A model generated the notes under the pieces. That model did not search any database, was not told the DNA's origin, and was given only the letters and a program-made list of their open reading frames with translations. Both the position numbers and the translations under genes were made by a program. From Alphaproteobacteria bacterium (GTDB lineage: Bacteria > Pseudomonadota > Alphaproteobacteria > M2410), in contig JAUWTJ010000041.1 in NCBI GenBank assembly GCA_030614785.1, positions 1-36,032 of the forward strand: a stretch of 36,032 bases of DNA, read 5' to 3'. Positions 17,246 through 27,585 of this stretch are shown piece by piece. The first letter of the stretch is position 1. Every line of letters begins with the position of its first letter.

Positions 17246-18145
17246 TCAATCTCGAAAATAGTTTAACGCGGCTTCAGCAACAGGCGCGCCCCACTCCTGA
17301 ACAAAGTGACCCGCTTCGTCGATAATCATCAGATCGGACGATCCGCGAATGTCTGCCTTGAGAGCCTGCATGACCGGGACGCCGAGCACCGGGTCGGCAG
17401 CGCCGCAGGCAATAAAGCATTTTCCCATCCAGCCGTTGCGGAAGAAGTCCTGCGCTTTCTTCGAAATATCAATCCCTTCCATGCCGGGCTCGATCATCAC
17501 CATTTCCGGGAAACGGCGGACGCCTGCCTTTGACTTTTCGTCCGGGAACGGCGCGCCGTAGGCGGCGGCTTCTGCGTCAGACAGGATGCCGATACCGCGC
17601 CCCATAAGCGCACCCACGTCCAGGTCCGGATTGGCGGCGACGAAGGCTTTCCATTGGGCGAAACCTTCGCTCGGCAGTTCACCAACCGCCAGCGTGGTAT
17701 TCATGACGATCATACGGGTGAAGCGATCCGGGTATTCCACCGGCAGCGTCAGGCCGAGAAGCCCGCCCCAGTCCTGACAGACCAGGGTGATGTTTTTAAG
17801 ATCAAGACGCTCGATGAACGCTTTCAAATATTCGCGGTGGAAGTTGAACGTATAGACCGCATCCTCGACCGGCTTGTCTGATCTACCAAAGCCAAAGAAA
17901 TCAGGCGCCACCACACGGCCACCCGCCGCAAGAAATACCGGCGCCATCTTGCGATAGAGAAACGACCACGATGGCTCGCCGTGCAGGCACAGGAACGTAT
18001 GCTCCGCATCCTTCGGTCCCTCATCAATATAATGCGCCCGGAGGCCCTCGTAGCCAGGCAGATCCTCCAGATAATTCGGCGCGTAGTTGAAATCGGGAAG
18101 GTTGGCAAACGCTTCATCGGGGGTGCGAACACATTCAACGGTCAT
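17246..18145 (-). CDS. Haloalkane dehalogenase, subfamily I (DhlA-like)
   Basis: An alpha/beta hydrolase of 299 residues that hydrolyses carbon-halogen bonds, giving an alcohol and halide. The text closely follows Xanthobacter DhlA from its first residues (VRTPDEAFANL, APNYLEDLPGYEGLRAHYID). Visible active site: oxyanion loop His55-Gly-Glu, nucleophile Asp125 followed by halide-binding Trp126 in CQDWGG, Asp251 in CGAADPVLG and His280 in EAGHFVQEWG. The cap is shorter than in DhlA, lacking its VTQPAF-type direct repeat. The residue matching DhlA Trp175 is Gly184, but Trp165 in the cap may be the second halide ligand. Start ATG 18145 is chosen for its GAGGAG site and DhlA-like N-terminus; an upstream start at 18199 would add 18 residues. 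Confidence 0.85.
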   Translation of the reverse strand: MTVECVRTPDEAFANLPDFNYAPNYLEDLPGYEGLRAHYIDEGPKDAEHTFLCLHGEPSWSFLYRKMAPVFLAAGGRVVAPDFFGFGRSDKPVEDAVYTFNFHREYLKAFIERLDLKNITLVCQDWGGLLGLTLPVEYPDRFTRMIVMNTTLAVGELPSEGFAQWKAFVAANPDLDVGALMGRGIGILSDAEAAAYGAPFPDEKSKAGVRRFPEMVMIEPGMEGIDISKKAQDFFRNGWMGKCFIACGAADPVLGVPVMQALKADIRGSSDLMIIDEAGHFVQEWGAPVAEAALNYFRD

Positions 18146-18254
18146 GGGGGGTCTCCTCTGTTTGACAGGGAGTATAAGGCAGATTTGTGCAATTGCCACC
18201 GGGATTTACACCTTCGTCAACGGCGCAGGTTCCTGCCGCATCGCTCGGTCGGCC

Positions 18255-19550
18255 TTAATCTTGTTGCTTCTGCATCACCGCAACAAAAAACCCGTCCGTA
18301 CCCGTTATATGCGGCGCCATCTGGAGACTGCGCTTGATCCGGATGCCCGGCAGGGACAGGTCGATATCTTGCTGTTTGAAGTCAGAGTTACCGTTCAGGA
18401 ACCGCGTCACCTGTTCCTCGTTTTCGCGGGCGAGGATTGAGCAGGTGATATAGACCAGCCGGCCGCCGGGTTTGACGAGGTCGGCGCCGCGTTTGAGGAT
18501 CGAGGCCTGGGCGGCACAATAGGTGTCGAGGTCTTCCGGAGTGAGACGCCACCGCGCATCGGGATGGCGGCGCCAGGTGCCGGAACCGGAACAGGGCACA
18601 TCGAGGAGGACGAGGTCGGCACTGGCTGCCAGCTCATAGAGGTCCGGGTCGACATCGTCGGGGCCGGGCGTAAAGGGGCGGATCTTTCTGACCTGAACGT
18701 TTCTGACCCCGGCCCTGGCAAGGCGTGGCTTCAGATTTTTCAATTTCGCATCTTCAGTGTCACAGGCAAAGATCTGGCCGTGATTGCCCATGGCGGCGGC
18801 GAGCGCCAGAGTCTTGCCTCCTGCCCCGGCACACAGGTCGATGACCTGATCGCCAGGCTTGGCGCCTGCGATCATGGCCGCAAGCTGTGAGCCTTCATCC
18901 TGGATTTCAACGAGGCCTCTTTTGTAAGCGTCTGTCTGGTCAACGGTGGAGCGCGAACCGCCGCTTGCCTCCACAATGCGCAGTCCCAGGGGAGCCAGAG
19001 GCGTGCCGCCAGTCTCTATATTCTCACTCGCAAGGGCCTCATGGGCTTCCAGCCTTGTGGTTTTCAGGGCGTTGACCCGAAGGTCGATGGTGGCACGGCC
19101 TGCCATGGCGGCCATGGCCACTGTGGCGTCCGCACCGAAGGTCCGGGTCACATCATCAAGCAGCCAATCCTGGATATTGAGTCTGGCAGCAGGCGGCAGC
19201 TCGGTTTCGTCGGCGATGAGCTGCTGGACTTCCGACATGGCAAGAGGTTCAGGCGCATGTGTGCTACCGTCAAACCATGTCTTCCAACCGTCTTCCCCCG
19301 ATTGCAAGCTTTGGCGATGAAGTAATGCTATCATGAGAGCCCGCGGCTCTGTGCTCGCCATCTTGTGGGCAAGTTCACCGCGCATGCGCATCACCGAGTA
19401 GGCATATTCGCCGATGGCGCGTCGGTCCTTGGATCCGGCATAGCGGTTCGCGCGGCCCCAGTCCTTCAGCATACGTTCCAAAGGCTTTGGACGTGCTTCA
19501 AACGCGGTGAGAATATCTATAACCGCCTGAATGCGAGCGCCGGATTTCAT
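18255..19550 (-). CDS. RsmB-type 16S rRNA (cytosine-C5)-methyltransferase
   Basis: A SAM-dependent rRNA m5C methyltransferase of 431 residues. The N-terminal half resembles the NusB-like/RsmB helical region. The C-terminal Rossmann domain has the SAM loop DLCAGAGGKTLALAA, motif IV LDVPCSGSGTWRRHPDARW with Cys320 (product release) and motif VI LVYITCSILARENE with nucleophile Cys370. The two-cysteine arrangement is diagnostic of the RsmB/RsmF/NSUN family; RsmB is most likely given the N-terminal extension. It starts 6 bases after guaB ends, with no clear ribosome-binding site, so it is probably translationally coupled to guaB. Confidence 0.9.
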   Translation of the reverse strand: MKSGARIQAVIDILTAFEARPKPLERMLKDWGRANRYAGSKDRRAIGEYAYSVMRMRGELAHKMASTEPRALMIALLHRQSLQSGEDGWKTWFDGSTHAPEPLAMSEVQQLIADETELPPAARLNIQDWLLDDVTRTFGADATVAMAAMAGRATIDLRVNALKTTRLEAHEALASENIETGGTPLAPLGLRIVEASGGSRSTVDQTDAYKRGLVEIQDEGSQLAAMIAGAKPGDQVIDLCAGAGGKTLALAAAMGNHGQIFACDTEDAKLKNLKPRLARAGVRNVQVRKIRPFTPGPDDVDPDLYELAASADLVLLDVPCSGSGTWRRHPDARWRLTPEDLDTYCAAQASILKRGADLVKPGGRLVYITCSILARENEEQVTRFLNGNSDFKQQDIDLSLPGIRIKRSLQMAPHITGTDGFFVAVMQKQQD

Positions 19551-19556
19551 GAGGGG

Positions 19557-21158
<1,602 letters not shown>

Positions 21159-21169
21159 TCAGCCAATGA

Positions 21170-21382
21170 TCAATCCGGTGCATTGCGCACTTTCCAGGCC
21201 GCAACAAAGAGGGCGGTGGAAAACCCTGTTGTGAGCACGCTGGCAAACCCGATCACAAGGCGCAAGGTTGACGACAGATTTTCATTACCAAAGGCCCCGA
21301 CAAGCAGGATGAGGATGGCGATGGTCACACCAAACACGAGAGCTCCGAAAGCCATATAGATATGCATTCTTCGAATCATCAT
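21170..21382 (-). CDS. Small two-pass membrane protein of unknown function
   Basis: A 70-residue frame with a short basic N-terminus (MMIRRMH), a hydrophobic helix (about 9-30, AFGALVFGVTIAILILLVGAF), a loop and a second helix (about 40-63), ending KVRNAPD. The positive-inside pattern predicts both ends in the cytoplasm. I do not recognise a family. No good ribosome-binding site precedes the ATG, but composition and membrane topology look real. It is upstream of guaB on the same strand and divergent from the CoA-transferase gene. Confidence 0.5.
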   Translation of the reverse strand: MMIRRMHIYMAFGALVFGVTIAILILLVGAFGNENLSSTLRLVIGFASVLTTGFSTALFVAAWKVRNAPD

Positions 21383-21524
21383 GTTGCCAGTTTCACAGCT
21401 TCAGCCGAAAGACACAATGCGGCGGATTGCCGTTGCCCGGTCCTCCCGCCCGTTTATGGCACGCCTGTTGCTTTGACAATGACTTGAAGCATGTCATCCT
21501 TGCCAGAACAGGGAGACGTTCATC

Positions 21525-22901
21525 ATGTCAAATCACCTCGCGGCATTGTTAGCTTCGACAGGACTTGAAGTCGGGGCCACGGCAGCCTTGAACGGTCAGG
21601 ACCCGGTGCTGCCAAGCCGTTTTCGTATCGGCGAGGCGGCGGCAACGGCACTTGGAGCAGCGGGCCTGGCGGCCAACGAACTGTGGACCCTCTCCGGTGG
21701 CAGGGTGCAAGATATTTCAGTTGATGTGCGCGGGGCTACGGCATCCCTCATCGGCTTCCTTTTCCAACGCATGGAGGACGGTGATCAGCCCATCCGCGAG
21801 GACCGCGCCCTGGTCGACCTCTATCAGACAGGCGATGATCGCTGGGTGCATCTTCACGGCGCGTTTCCTAAACTGGCGGACGGCACATTGCGCGTGCTCG
21901 GCTGCGAACCAACCGCCGCATCTGTTGCCTCGGCAATGAGAAACTGGAAGGCGCAAGACCTGGAGGACACTCTGGCTGCCGAAGGTCTGTGCGGCGCCAT
22001 GGCGCGCACTCGCGAGGAATGGCTGGCCCATGATCAGGGCAAGGCGCTGGCAAATTGTCCACCCGTGGAAATTATCAAAATCGGCGAGAGCGATCCGGAG
22101 CCAATCAGAACAAGCACGCGCCCGCTTGGCGGGACACGCGTGCTTGATCTTACGCGCGTGCTGGCCGGGCCGACCTGTGCCCGGACCCTTGCCTCGCATG
22201 GGGCGGACGTTCTCAAGATCAACAGCCCTAACCTGCCGAGCGTTCCGCCTTTCGTCATCGATACCGGCCACGGCAAAAGGAGCGCCCTGCTCGACCTCGA
22301 CAATACAGATGACGTGCAGATCCTTCGCGAGCTCATAGCAACAACCGATGTCTTCAGCCAGGGCTATCGCAAGGGCGCACTTGAGCGCCACGGCTTTGGC
22401 GTTGAGGATCTTGCCGCCTTGAGGCCAGGGATCATTTATGTCTCGATCAACGCCTATGGACATGTTGGCCCCTGGGCTGGCAGGCCCGGCTGGGAACAAC
22501 TTGCGCAAACCGTTTCCGGCATTGCTACAGATGAAGGAACCTTTAAGAGCCCTCGGCTGATCGGAGCGGCCGCCACCGACTATACGACTGGCTATCTCGC
22601 GGCGCTGGGTGTCATGAGCGCACTGAAACGCCGCACTCTGGAAGGCGGCAGCTACCATGTGCGCGCCTCGCTGTGTCAAACCGCCAATTGGCTCTATAGT
22701 TTTGGCTTGTTTGACCGTGATGCGCCCTTGCCGGAAATGGATTTTGGTCTGGCCGAGCCCTGGATGACCCGATCCGAAAGCGGATTCGGCACGCTGCATC
22801 ATCTTGGACCCATTCTGCAAATGTCGGAAACGCCGCCGCGCTGGGACCAGCCGACGGTGCCACTGGGGACCCATGAGGCGAAGTGGGCGGCAGGGGTTTA
22901 G
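21525..22901 (+). CDS. CaiB/BaiF type III CoA-transferase with unusual domain order
   Basis: A 458-residue member of the family that moves CoA between carboxylic acids through aspartyl-CoA. The classic family opening, RPLGGTRVLDLTRVLAGPTC, appears at about residue 199 rather than near the N-terminus. It is followed by YVSINAYGHVGPWAGRPGW and the probable catalytic Asp352 in GAAATDYTTGYLAALG. The first ~190 residues instead read like the small and C-terminal parts of the family (DDRWVHLHGAFPKL, then EEWLAHDQGKALANCPPVEI). The end, LQMSETPPRWDQPTVPLG, is again C-terminal in character. It may be a permuted or fused two-part enzyme. GGGAG precedes the ATG; the gene stands alone. Substrate unknown. 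Confidence 0.82.
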   Translation: MSNHLAALLASTGLEVGATAALNGQDPVLPSRFRIGEAAATALGAAGLAANELWTLSGGRVQDISVDVRGATASLIGFLFQRMEDGDQPIREDRALVDLYQTGDDRWVHLHGAFPKLADGTLRVLGCEPTAASVASAMRNWKAQDLEDTLAAEGLCGAMARTREEWLAHDQGKALANCPPVEIIKIGESDPEPIRTSTRPLGGTRVLDLTRVLAGPTCARTLASHGADVLKINSPNLPSVPPFVIDTGHGKRSALLDLDNTDDVQILRELIATTDVFSQGYRKGALERHGFGVEDLAALRPGIIYVSINAYGHVGPWAGRPGWEQLAQTVSGIATDEGTFKSPRLIGAAATDYTTGYLAALGVMSALKRRTLEGGSYHVRASLCQTANWLYSFGLFDRDAPLPEMDFGLAEPWMTRSESGFGTLHHLGPILQMSETPPRWDQPTVPLGTHEAKWAAGV

Positions 22902-22936
22902 CCTGCCGCCCAAGTTTCATGCGTGAAGGACAGAAC

Positions 22937-22964
22937 CACCTGAGGTTAATCTGGACTTCAGGTG
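22937..22964 (+). terminator. Hairpin downstream of the CoA-transferase gene, possible terminator
   Basis: CACCTGAGGT and ACTTCAGGTG can form a 10-pair stem (one G-U) around an 8-base loop, 36 bases after the stop codon. No T tract follows, so termination would have to be Rho-assisted, or the hairpin may only stabilise the mRNA end. Confidence 0.3.
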
Positions 22965-23123
22965 CTGGCCGAATTTAACGAATGCCCTTTCCTGTCGCTA
23001 TGCCACCGTCTTGCGAGTAAGACGCAATCCCAATCAATCCGCCACTCTCACCACGAGGATTAACGAAATAACAGCCTTTTCCAAGTAGTAGTTCCCATTC
23101 ACAGATTACCTTGGAGGGGACAA

Positions 23124-25172
23124 ATGAATAATATCAGCATCAAGTTTCGTATCATGGCGGTCGCATGCGTTGCACTGACGGGCCTGATTATTTCATCCGG
23201 ATACGTTGTACTTGACAAGCGCTCGACGGTTTCCGACATGACAAAGCTGAGCGAAATGGCAACGCTGGCGCCGGTCGTTAGCGCCGTCGTGCACGAACTG
23301 CAAAAAGAACGCGGGTCGTCGGCAGTCTATATTGGCAGCAAGGGCAAAAAATTCTCGGATGTCCTGCCAAAGCAGACCCAGGACACAGATGGAAAATTCA
23401 ACGAGCTGGAAGCCCAGCTGGAAGATCTTGATGCTGCAAGGTTTGGCGGCCACCTTGAGGCCAAATTGACAAAGGCCCTGAAGGACCTCGAAGGCCTTAA
23501 AGCCGTACGAGGAAAAGTCCGGAGCCTTGAATATTCCACGCCGCAGATGGCAGGCTATTATACAGGCACCATCGCCAAGCTGCTCGCGATTGTCGAGGAA
23601 ACGGGACATCTGAGTGATGACGCCGATGTAACCCGCCAAATTATTGCTTATACAAACTTTCTTCAACTGAAGGAACGCGCTGGCATCGAACGGGCCGTTG
23701 GCGCCGGTGGCTTCGCTGCCAAGGGCTTCCCGCCTGCAAACTACCGGAAATTTGTTTCGCTTCTTGCAGAACAGGATACCCTGCGCAGGGCATTTGTTGA
23801 ATTCGCCGATGAAGATCAGGCGCAATTTCTCGAACAGACGGTTCGCGGTAGCGCGGTCGAAGAAGTGGCGCGCATGCGAAAAATTGTCCTCGACAGCGTT
23901 GAAACACGCATTACAGCCGGCATTGAGGGCGGCTACTGGTTTGGTCAAAAGACCAAGGAAATTGAATTGATGAAGACTGTTGAGGACCGAATCGCATCGG
24001 ATCTGCTGGCCCAAAGTGAATCTATTCGCGCTAGCGCTTCAGGCTTCCTGACCGTGACCGCCATTCTTTCGGTTCTTGCTTTTGTCATTTCAGCGGGCCT
24101 TTCCTTCATCATCATTCGGGGCATCGTGAACCCGGTCAACAACATGACACTTACGATGGGTCGATTGTCGCAAGGCGATTACTCGGTCGATGTTCCTGCA
24201 CAGGATCAGTCGGACGAAATTGGCGAGATGGCCAAGGCGGTCCAGGTTTTCAAGGACAATGGTCTCCAAATGCAAAAAATGCAGGAAGAGGCAAAAGAAG
24301 CCGAGGCGCGTGCCGAAGAGGAAAAGCGCAAGGCGATGAATGATCTGGCCGATGGCTTTGAGCGGGAAGTTCAATCTCTCGTCAAAACGGTTGGCGCGGC
24401 AGCCCAGCAAGTTGATGGTATCGCACAAAAGGTCGGCGGTCTGGCCGAAGACGCTTCAGGGCGCTCCAGCGAAGCCGATGCGGCAACTCAGGATGCGAGT
24501 AACAATGTTGGTGCCGTGGCAACGGCATCTGAAGAGCTGTCAGCCTCGATTGCCGAAATCAGTCAACAGGTGAGCGATTCAGCGACTACGGCGGCAGATG
24601 CGGCGCGCAAGGCGCAGGCCAGTAACGAACTGATGGTTACCCTGAGCGAGTCAGCCGAGAAAATCAGCGAAGTGGTTGATCTCATCAATGATATCGCCAG
24701 CCAGACCAATCTTCTGGCCCTGAATGCCACGATCGAGGCCGCACGGGCCGGCGAAGCCGGCAAAGGCTTTGCGGTTGTTGCCAGTGAGGTCAAGGCCCTT
24801 GCCACTCAGACCGCTCAGGCAACCGAGGCAATTGGTGGTCACATCACGGCTATGCAGGACAAGACGAAGTCTGCTGTGGAAGCCATTCGCGACATCGGAC
24901 ATTCGATCGAAAATGTCAGTGAGATCGCAACGGCCATATCCTCGGCTGTGGAAGAGCAAAATGCTGCCACTCAGGAAATCAGCTCATCGGCGCAGCTTGC
25001 AGCGCAAGGGACGAGTGAGGTCTCCAGAGGCATCAACCTCGTAGCCGAAGCGAACAGTCAAACCGGCAAATCGGCTGAAGAACTTCTTGGCGCCGCCAGG
25101 GAAATGATCAGCAATTCGTCGAGCCTTGAGACCCAGGTCGCAAGCTTCGTCAAGCAGGTCAGAGCCAGCTAA
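23124..25172 (+). CDS. Methyl-accepting chemotaxis protein with NIT sensor domain
   Basis: A 682-residue membrane chemoreceptor. TM1 spans about 10-30. The periplasmic all-helical region 40-300 has [10 protein letters not shown] near residue 58 and [10 protein letters not shown] near 182, signatures of the NIT (nitrate/nitrite-sensing) domain. TM2 is about 308-332, HAMP about 331-385, a charged coiled-coil ([20 protein letters not shown]) follows, then the signalling domain with the hairpin tip around [20 protein letters not shown]. No CheR/CheB pentapeptide ends the protein (QVRAS). GGAGGGG precedes the ATG. No che genes are nearby, so it feeds an array encoded elsewhere. Ligand specificity for nitrate or nitrite is inferred from the family and is not certain. 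Confidence 0.92.
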   Translation: MNNISIKFRIMAVACVALTGLIISSGYVVLDKRSTVSDMTKLSEMATLAPVVSAVVHELQKERGSSAVYIGSKGKKFSDVLPKQTQDTDGKFNELEAQLEDLDAARFGGHLEAKLTKALKDLEGLKAVRGKVRSLEYSTPQMAGYYTGTIAKLLAIVEETGHLSDDADVTRQIIAYTNFLQLKERAGIERAVGAGGFAAKGFPPANYRKFVSLLAEQDTLRRAFVEFADEDQAQFLEQTVRGSAVEEVARMRKIVLDSVETRITAGIEGGYWFGQKTKEIELMKTVEDRIASDLLAQSESIRASASGFLTVTAILSVLAFVISAGLSFIIIRGIVNPVNNMTLTMGRLSQGDYSVDVPAQDQSDEIGEMAKAVQVFKDNGLQMQKMQEEAKEAEARAEEEKRKAMNDLADGFEREVQSLVKTVGAAAQQVDGIAQKVGGLAEDASGRSSEADAATQDASNNVGAVATASEELSASIAEISQQVSDSATTAADAARKAQASNELMVTLSESAEKISEVVDLINDIASQTNLLALNATIEAARAGEAGKGFAVVASEVKALATQTAQATEAIGGHITAMQDKTKSAVEAIRDIGHSIENVSEIATAISSAVEEQNAATQEISSSAQLAAQGTSEVSRGINLVAEANSQTGKSAEELLGAAREMISNSSSLETQVASFVKQVRAS

Positions 25173-25210
25173 AGAGTACTGTTCTTCGCGGAACACCATG
25201 CCTCAAATCC

Positions 25211-25244
25211 GGAAGCGGGAGATTATGTCTCCCGCTTCCTTTTT
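25211..25244 (+). terminator. Rho-independent terminator after the chemoreceptor gene
   Basis: A perfect 12-pair stem, GGAAGCGGGAGA with TCTCCCGCTTCC around a TTATG loop, followed by TTTTT (25240-25244). It begins 38 bases after the stop codon. On the minus strand the hairpin is preceded by an A run and lacks a good T tract, so it acts mainly for the plus strand. Confidence 0.92.
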
Positions 25245-25274
25245 ATATTCTCGAATGGAGGCTCGCTGGAGCAC

Positions 25275-25991
25275 TCACCCCTTGAATCCAGTAGCGAGTA
25301 CATACATTTCAGACGAATCCTTGCGGCTGGCCTCCGGCTTCACATGGCGCACTGTTTCATAGTGCTTGCGCATTTCCTTCAACAGCGCCGTCTCGGTTCC
25401 GCCCTGCAAAACCTTGGCGCAAAAGGCACCACCTGGTTCTGTGATCTGACAGGCAAACTCAAGCGCTGCCTCGCACAGTGCCATAATTTTCATATGGTCT
25501 GTCTGCCGATGCCCGGAGGACGAGGCCGCCATATCGGAAAGCACAACATTCACCTTGCCGTCGAGGCGCTCAAGAATGCGCTCGATAGCATCGTCAGCCA
25601 GAAAATCAAGCAACATCAACTCAACGCCAGGAAGAGGATCAACCTCCTGCAAGTCCACGCCGAGCACGGTTCCCTTTGGTCCTGCCCTCTGCGCTGAAAC
25701 CTGACACCAGCCCCCCGGCGCGGCTCCAAGGTCGAGGACCTTGTGACCCTTTTTGATGAACTTGTAGCGATCATCTATCTCGATGAGTTTGAAGGCTGCG
25801 CGAGATCTCAAGCCGGCGTCTTTTGCCGCAATAACGTATGGATCATTGAGCTGGCGCTGGAGCCAAGCCTTGGAAGACGTTGTTCGTCCCTTGGCGGTCT
25901 TAACCCGCACGCTCATGTTGCGAGCCCCCTTGTTTCTTCCGGGAGAACCGCCGCCTTTTGGTGATTTTTTTCCAGATGGTTTGTTCGCCAC
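25275..25991 (-). CDS. rlmE: 23S rRNA (uridine-2'-O)-methyltransferase RlmE (FtsJ)
   Basis: Methylates the 2'-OH of the uridine equivalent to E. coli U2552 in 23S rRNA late in 50S assembly. The 238 residues contain SKAWLQRQLNDPYV, the SAM loop VLDLGAAPGGWCQVSA and the catalytic K-D-K-E set: Lys68, Asp153 (LSDMAASSSGH), Lys193 (CAKVLQGG) and Glu228 (SSEMYVLA), with spacing matching E. coli. A ~25-residue glycine/lysine-rich N-terminal tail is common in alphaproteobacterial members. The start is GTG at 25991, three bases after the ppx stop with AAGGA just upstream; an internal ATG at 25916 (MSVRVKTAKG) would drop the tail. Confidence 0.93.
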   Translation of the reverse strand: MANKPSGKKSPKGGGSPGRNKGARNMSVRVKTAKGRTTSSKAWLQRQLNDPYVIAAKDAGLRSRAAFKLIEIDDRYKFIKKGHKVLDLGAAPGGWCQVSAQRAGPKGTVLGVDLQEVDPLPGVELMLLDFLADDAIERILERLDGKVNVVLSDMAASSSGHRQTDHMKIMALCEAALEFACQITEPGGAFCAKVLQGGTETALLKEMRKHYETVRHVKPEASRKDSSEMYVLATGFKG

Positions 25992-25994
25992 ACC

Positions 25995-27416
25995 CTATTC
26001 CTTCGCTTCGGACTTGACCTCAGGGTCAAGGGTTTCACTGTTGTTTGTCGCTTGATCGCCTTGACTATCTTGACTGCGGCGACGACCCCTGCGGCCCCCG
26101 CGATTGCCTCGCCGGGCTTTGCGTTTTTTTCCACTCTCGCGATCTGCCTCCTCCATCAACCCGACGAGAATGCCTTCACGCAACCCCCTGTCCGCGACCC
26201 GGACACGATCCGATGGCCAGGTCTCCTGGATCGCTCGCAGGATCGCACATCCGGGGAAAAGAAGATCTGCACGATCCGTTCCGATGGAAGGAATTTCAGC
26301 CCTTCCCTTTGTGCCGAGACCTGCAAGACGCTCCACGAGATCATAGAGACTCTGACCGTCAATCCACAGTCCATCAACTTTACTTCTATCGTAGGCATGC
26401 AAGCCAAGGTGAACTGCAGCCAGCGTTGTTACCGTTCCGGAATTTCCTATGAGATGGGCCCGAGATGTATCATAGAGATCTCTTTGATGGTCCGCGCCCT
26501 TGAATTTTTCTATTTCTATTCGTACACGCAAGACCATCTCCTGGTAAAGCATGAGCTCTTCATCGCGTGTTTGCGGAGACCGATCAAGATAAGATTCTGC
26601 CAAAGTGACAACGCCGAAAGGCAAGCTTGTCCACGCGACAATTTTCGGTTCACCGCGCTGATCCTTCATCGGAGCCAGGTCAAGCCAGATGAGTTCGGTA
26701 CTGCCACCACCTATATCAAAGACCATTGCAGCTTCGCACTCTGTATCAAGGAGCGGTGTGCAGCCACTGACCGCGAGGGCGGCCTCCTTTTCCGTGGTAA
26801 TGATCTCAAAGCTAAGGCCGGTTTCTGCCTCGGCGCGTGCGATAAAGCTGGCCCCATTGGAGGCGGTTCGGCAGGCTTCCGTTGCAATGCACAGGGCCCG
26901 CGTCACGCCGCGGCGCTTCATTTTTTCAGAGCAGACTTTCAGCGCCTCAACCGCACGGTCCATGGCATCGTTGGTCAGGGCGCCGACGCCGTTTTCCTCG
27001 GTATTCAGACCTGCACCCAGCCGCACCGTTCTGGAGAAAGCATCAATGATCCGGAAGCCGTCGTTCTGCGGACGAGCCACCAACAAGCGACAATTGTTCG
27101 TTCCCAGGTCGAGGGCTGCAAAAGTGTGAGCAAAGCGTCCGTGTTTCGGAGCCGATCGTCCGCCGGCCCGTGCACCGGGACCACGGCGACGTCTGGCCGG
27201 CTGCGGGCTCTTTTTCCCGCCGCTTGTTTCAGATTCCCCAACATCAGGCGCGGCGGTACCGGGTGCGGGCTTGCTTGCAACATTCTTCGGGTTTTTGCGG
27301 CGTCCACGCCGACGGCGGCGCGGTCCCTGACCACGCGGTTTATCGGTGTTGTCTGCCTTTTCCGGCGAGCCGCCCCCGCTCGGGGCAGCCGATCCGCCGT
27401 CTTTTTCGTCCGGCAC
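25995..27416 (-). CDS. ppx: Ppx/GppA exopolyphosphatase with arginine-rich tails
   Basis: Member of the ASKHA-fold family that removes phosphate from polyphosphate ends or hydrolyses pppGpp. The conserved core begins at about residue 97 with the phosphate loop AALDLGTNNCRLLVARP and continues with the acidic CIATEACRTASNG segment, FDIGGGSTELIWLD and LIGNSGTVTTLAAVHLG. The protein has 473 residues, but the core is short: it corresponds to the two N-terminal actin-like domains only, as in GppA-like short forms. A ~95-residue low-complexity N-terminal extension (RRRRRGRRKN) and a basic tail (KKRKARRGNRGGRRGRRR) frame it. GTG start with GGAGA upstream; no other early in-frame start is visible. It is joined to rlmE with a 3-base gap. 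Confidence 0.88.
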   Translation of the reverse strand: MPDEKDGGSAAPSGGGSPEKADNTDKPRGQGPRRRRRGRRKNPKNVASKPAPGTAAPDVGESETSGGKKSPQPARRRRGPGARAGGRSAPKHGRFAHTFAALDLGTNNCRLLVARPQNDGFRIIDAFSRTVRLGAGLNTEENGVGALTNDAMDRAVEALKVCSEKMKRRGVTRALCIATEACRTASNGASFIARAEAETGLSFEIITTEKEAALAVSGCTPLLDTECEAAMVFDIGGGSTELIWLDLAPMKDQRGEPKIVAWTSLPFGVVTLAESYLDRSPQTRDEELMLYQEMVLRVRIEIEKFKGADHQRDLYDTSRAHLIGNSGTVTTLAAVHLGLHAYDRSKVDGLWIDGQSLYDLVERLAGLGTKGRAEIPSIGTDRADLLFPGCAILRAIQETWPSDRVRVADRGLREGILVGLMEEADRESGKKRKARRGNRGGRRGRRRSQDSQGDQATNNSETLDPEVKSEAKE

Positions 27417-27585
27417 GCTATCAGGTCTCCGAACCGTCTCGGCACCTTACAGCGACAAGCCCGATGACTAAAACGGGCGCGCTTGCAAGCAGCGTCGCGG
27501 TCCAGTTCGAAATTAAAGTTGACGTGATCCTAACAGCATTCAGAACAGGAGGGAATGATGATTGTCGTGAGATGTCGAAGACCCC

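Noticed and set aside
17560-17660. Loss of a halide-binding tryptophan as proof of an inactive dehalogenase
   Set aside because: Trp175 is specific to DhlA; other subfamily I enzymes use a cap tryptophan at the position of Trp165 here, so inactivity does not follow.
22480-22530. Glutamate in GWEQLAQTVSG as a lost catalytic aspartate in the CoA-transferase
   Set aside because: The catalytic aspartate of this family lies further on, and Asp352 in ATDYTTG is present.
21717-22913. Minus-strand frame of 398 codons opposite the CoA-transferase
   Set aside because: The plus-strand frame carries family signatures and a ribosome-binding site; the antisense product is cysteine- and arginine-rich without motifs.
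26052-27467. Plus-strand frame of 471 codons opposite ppx
   Set aside because: Antisense shadow; the minus-strand frame has clear Ppx/GppA motifs and the plus-strand product looks like nothing known.
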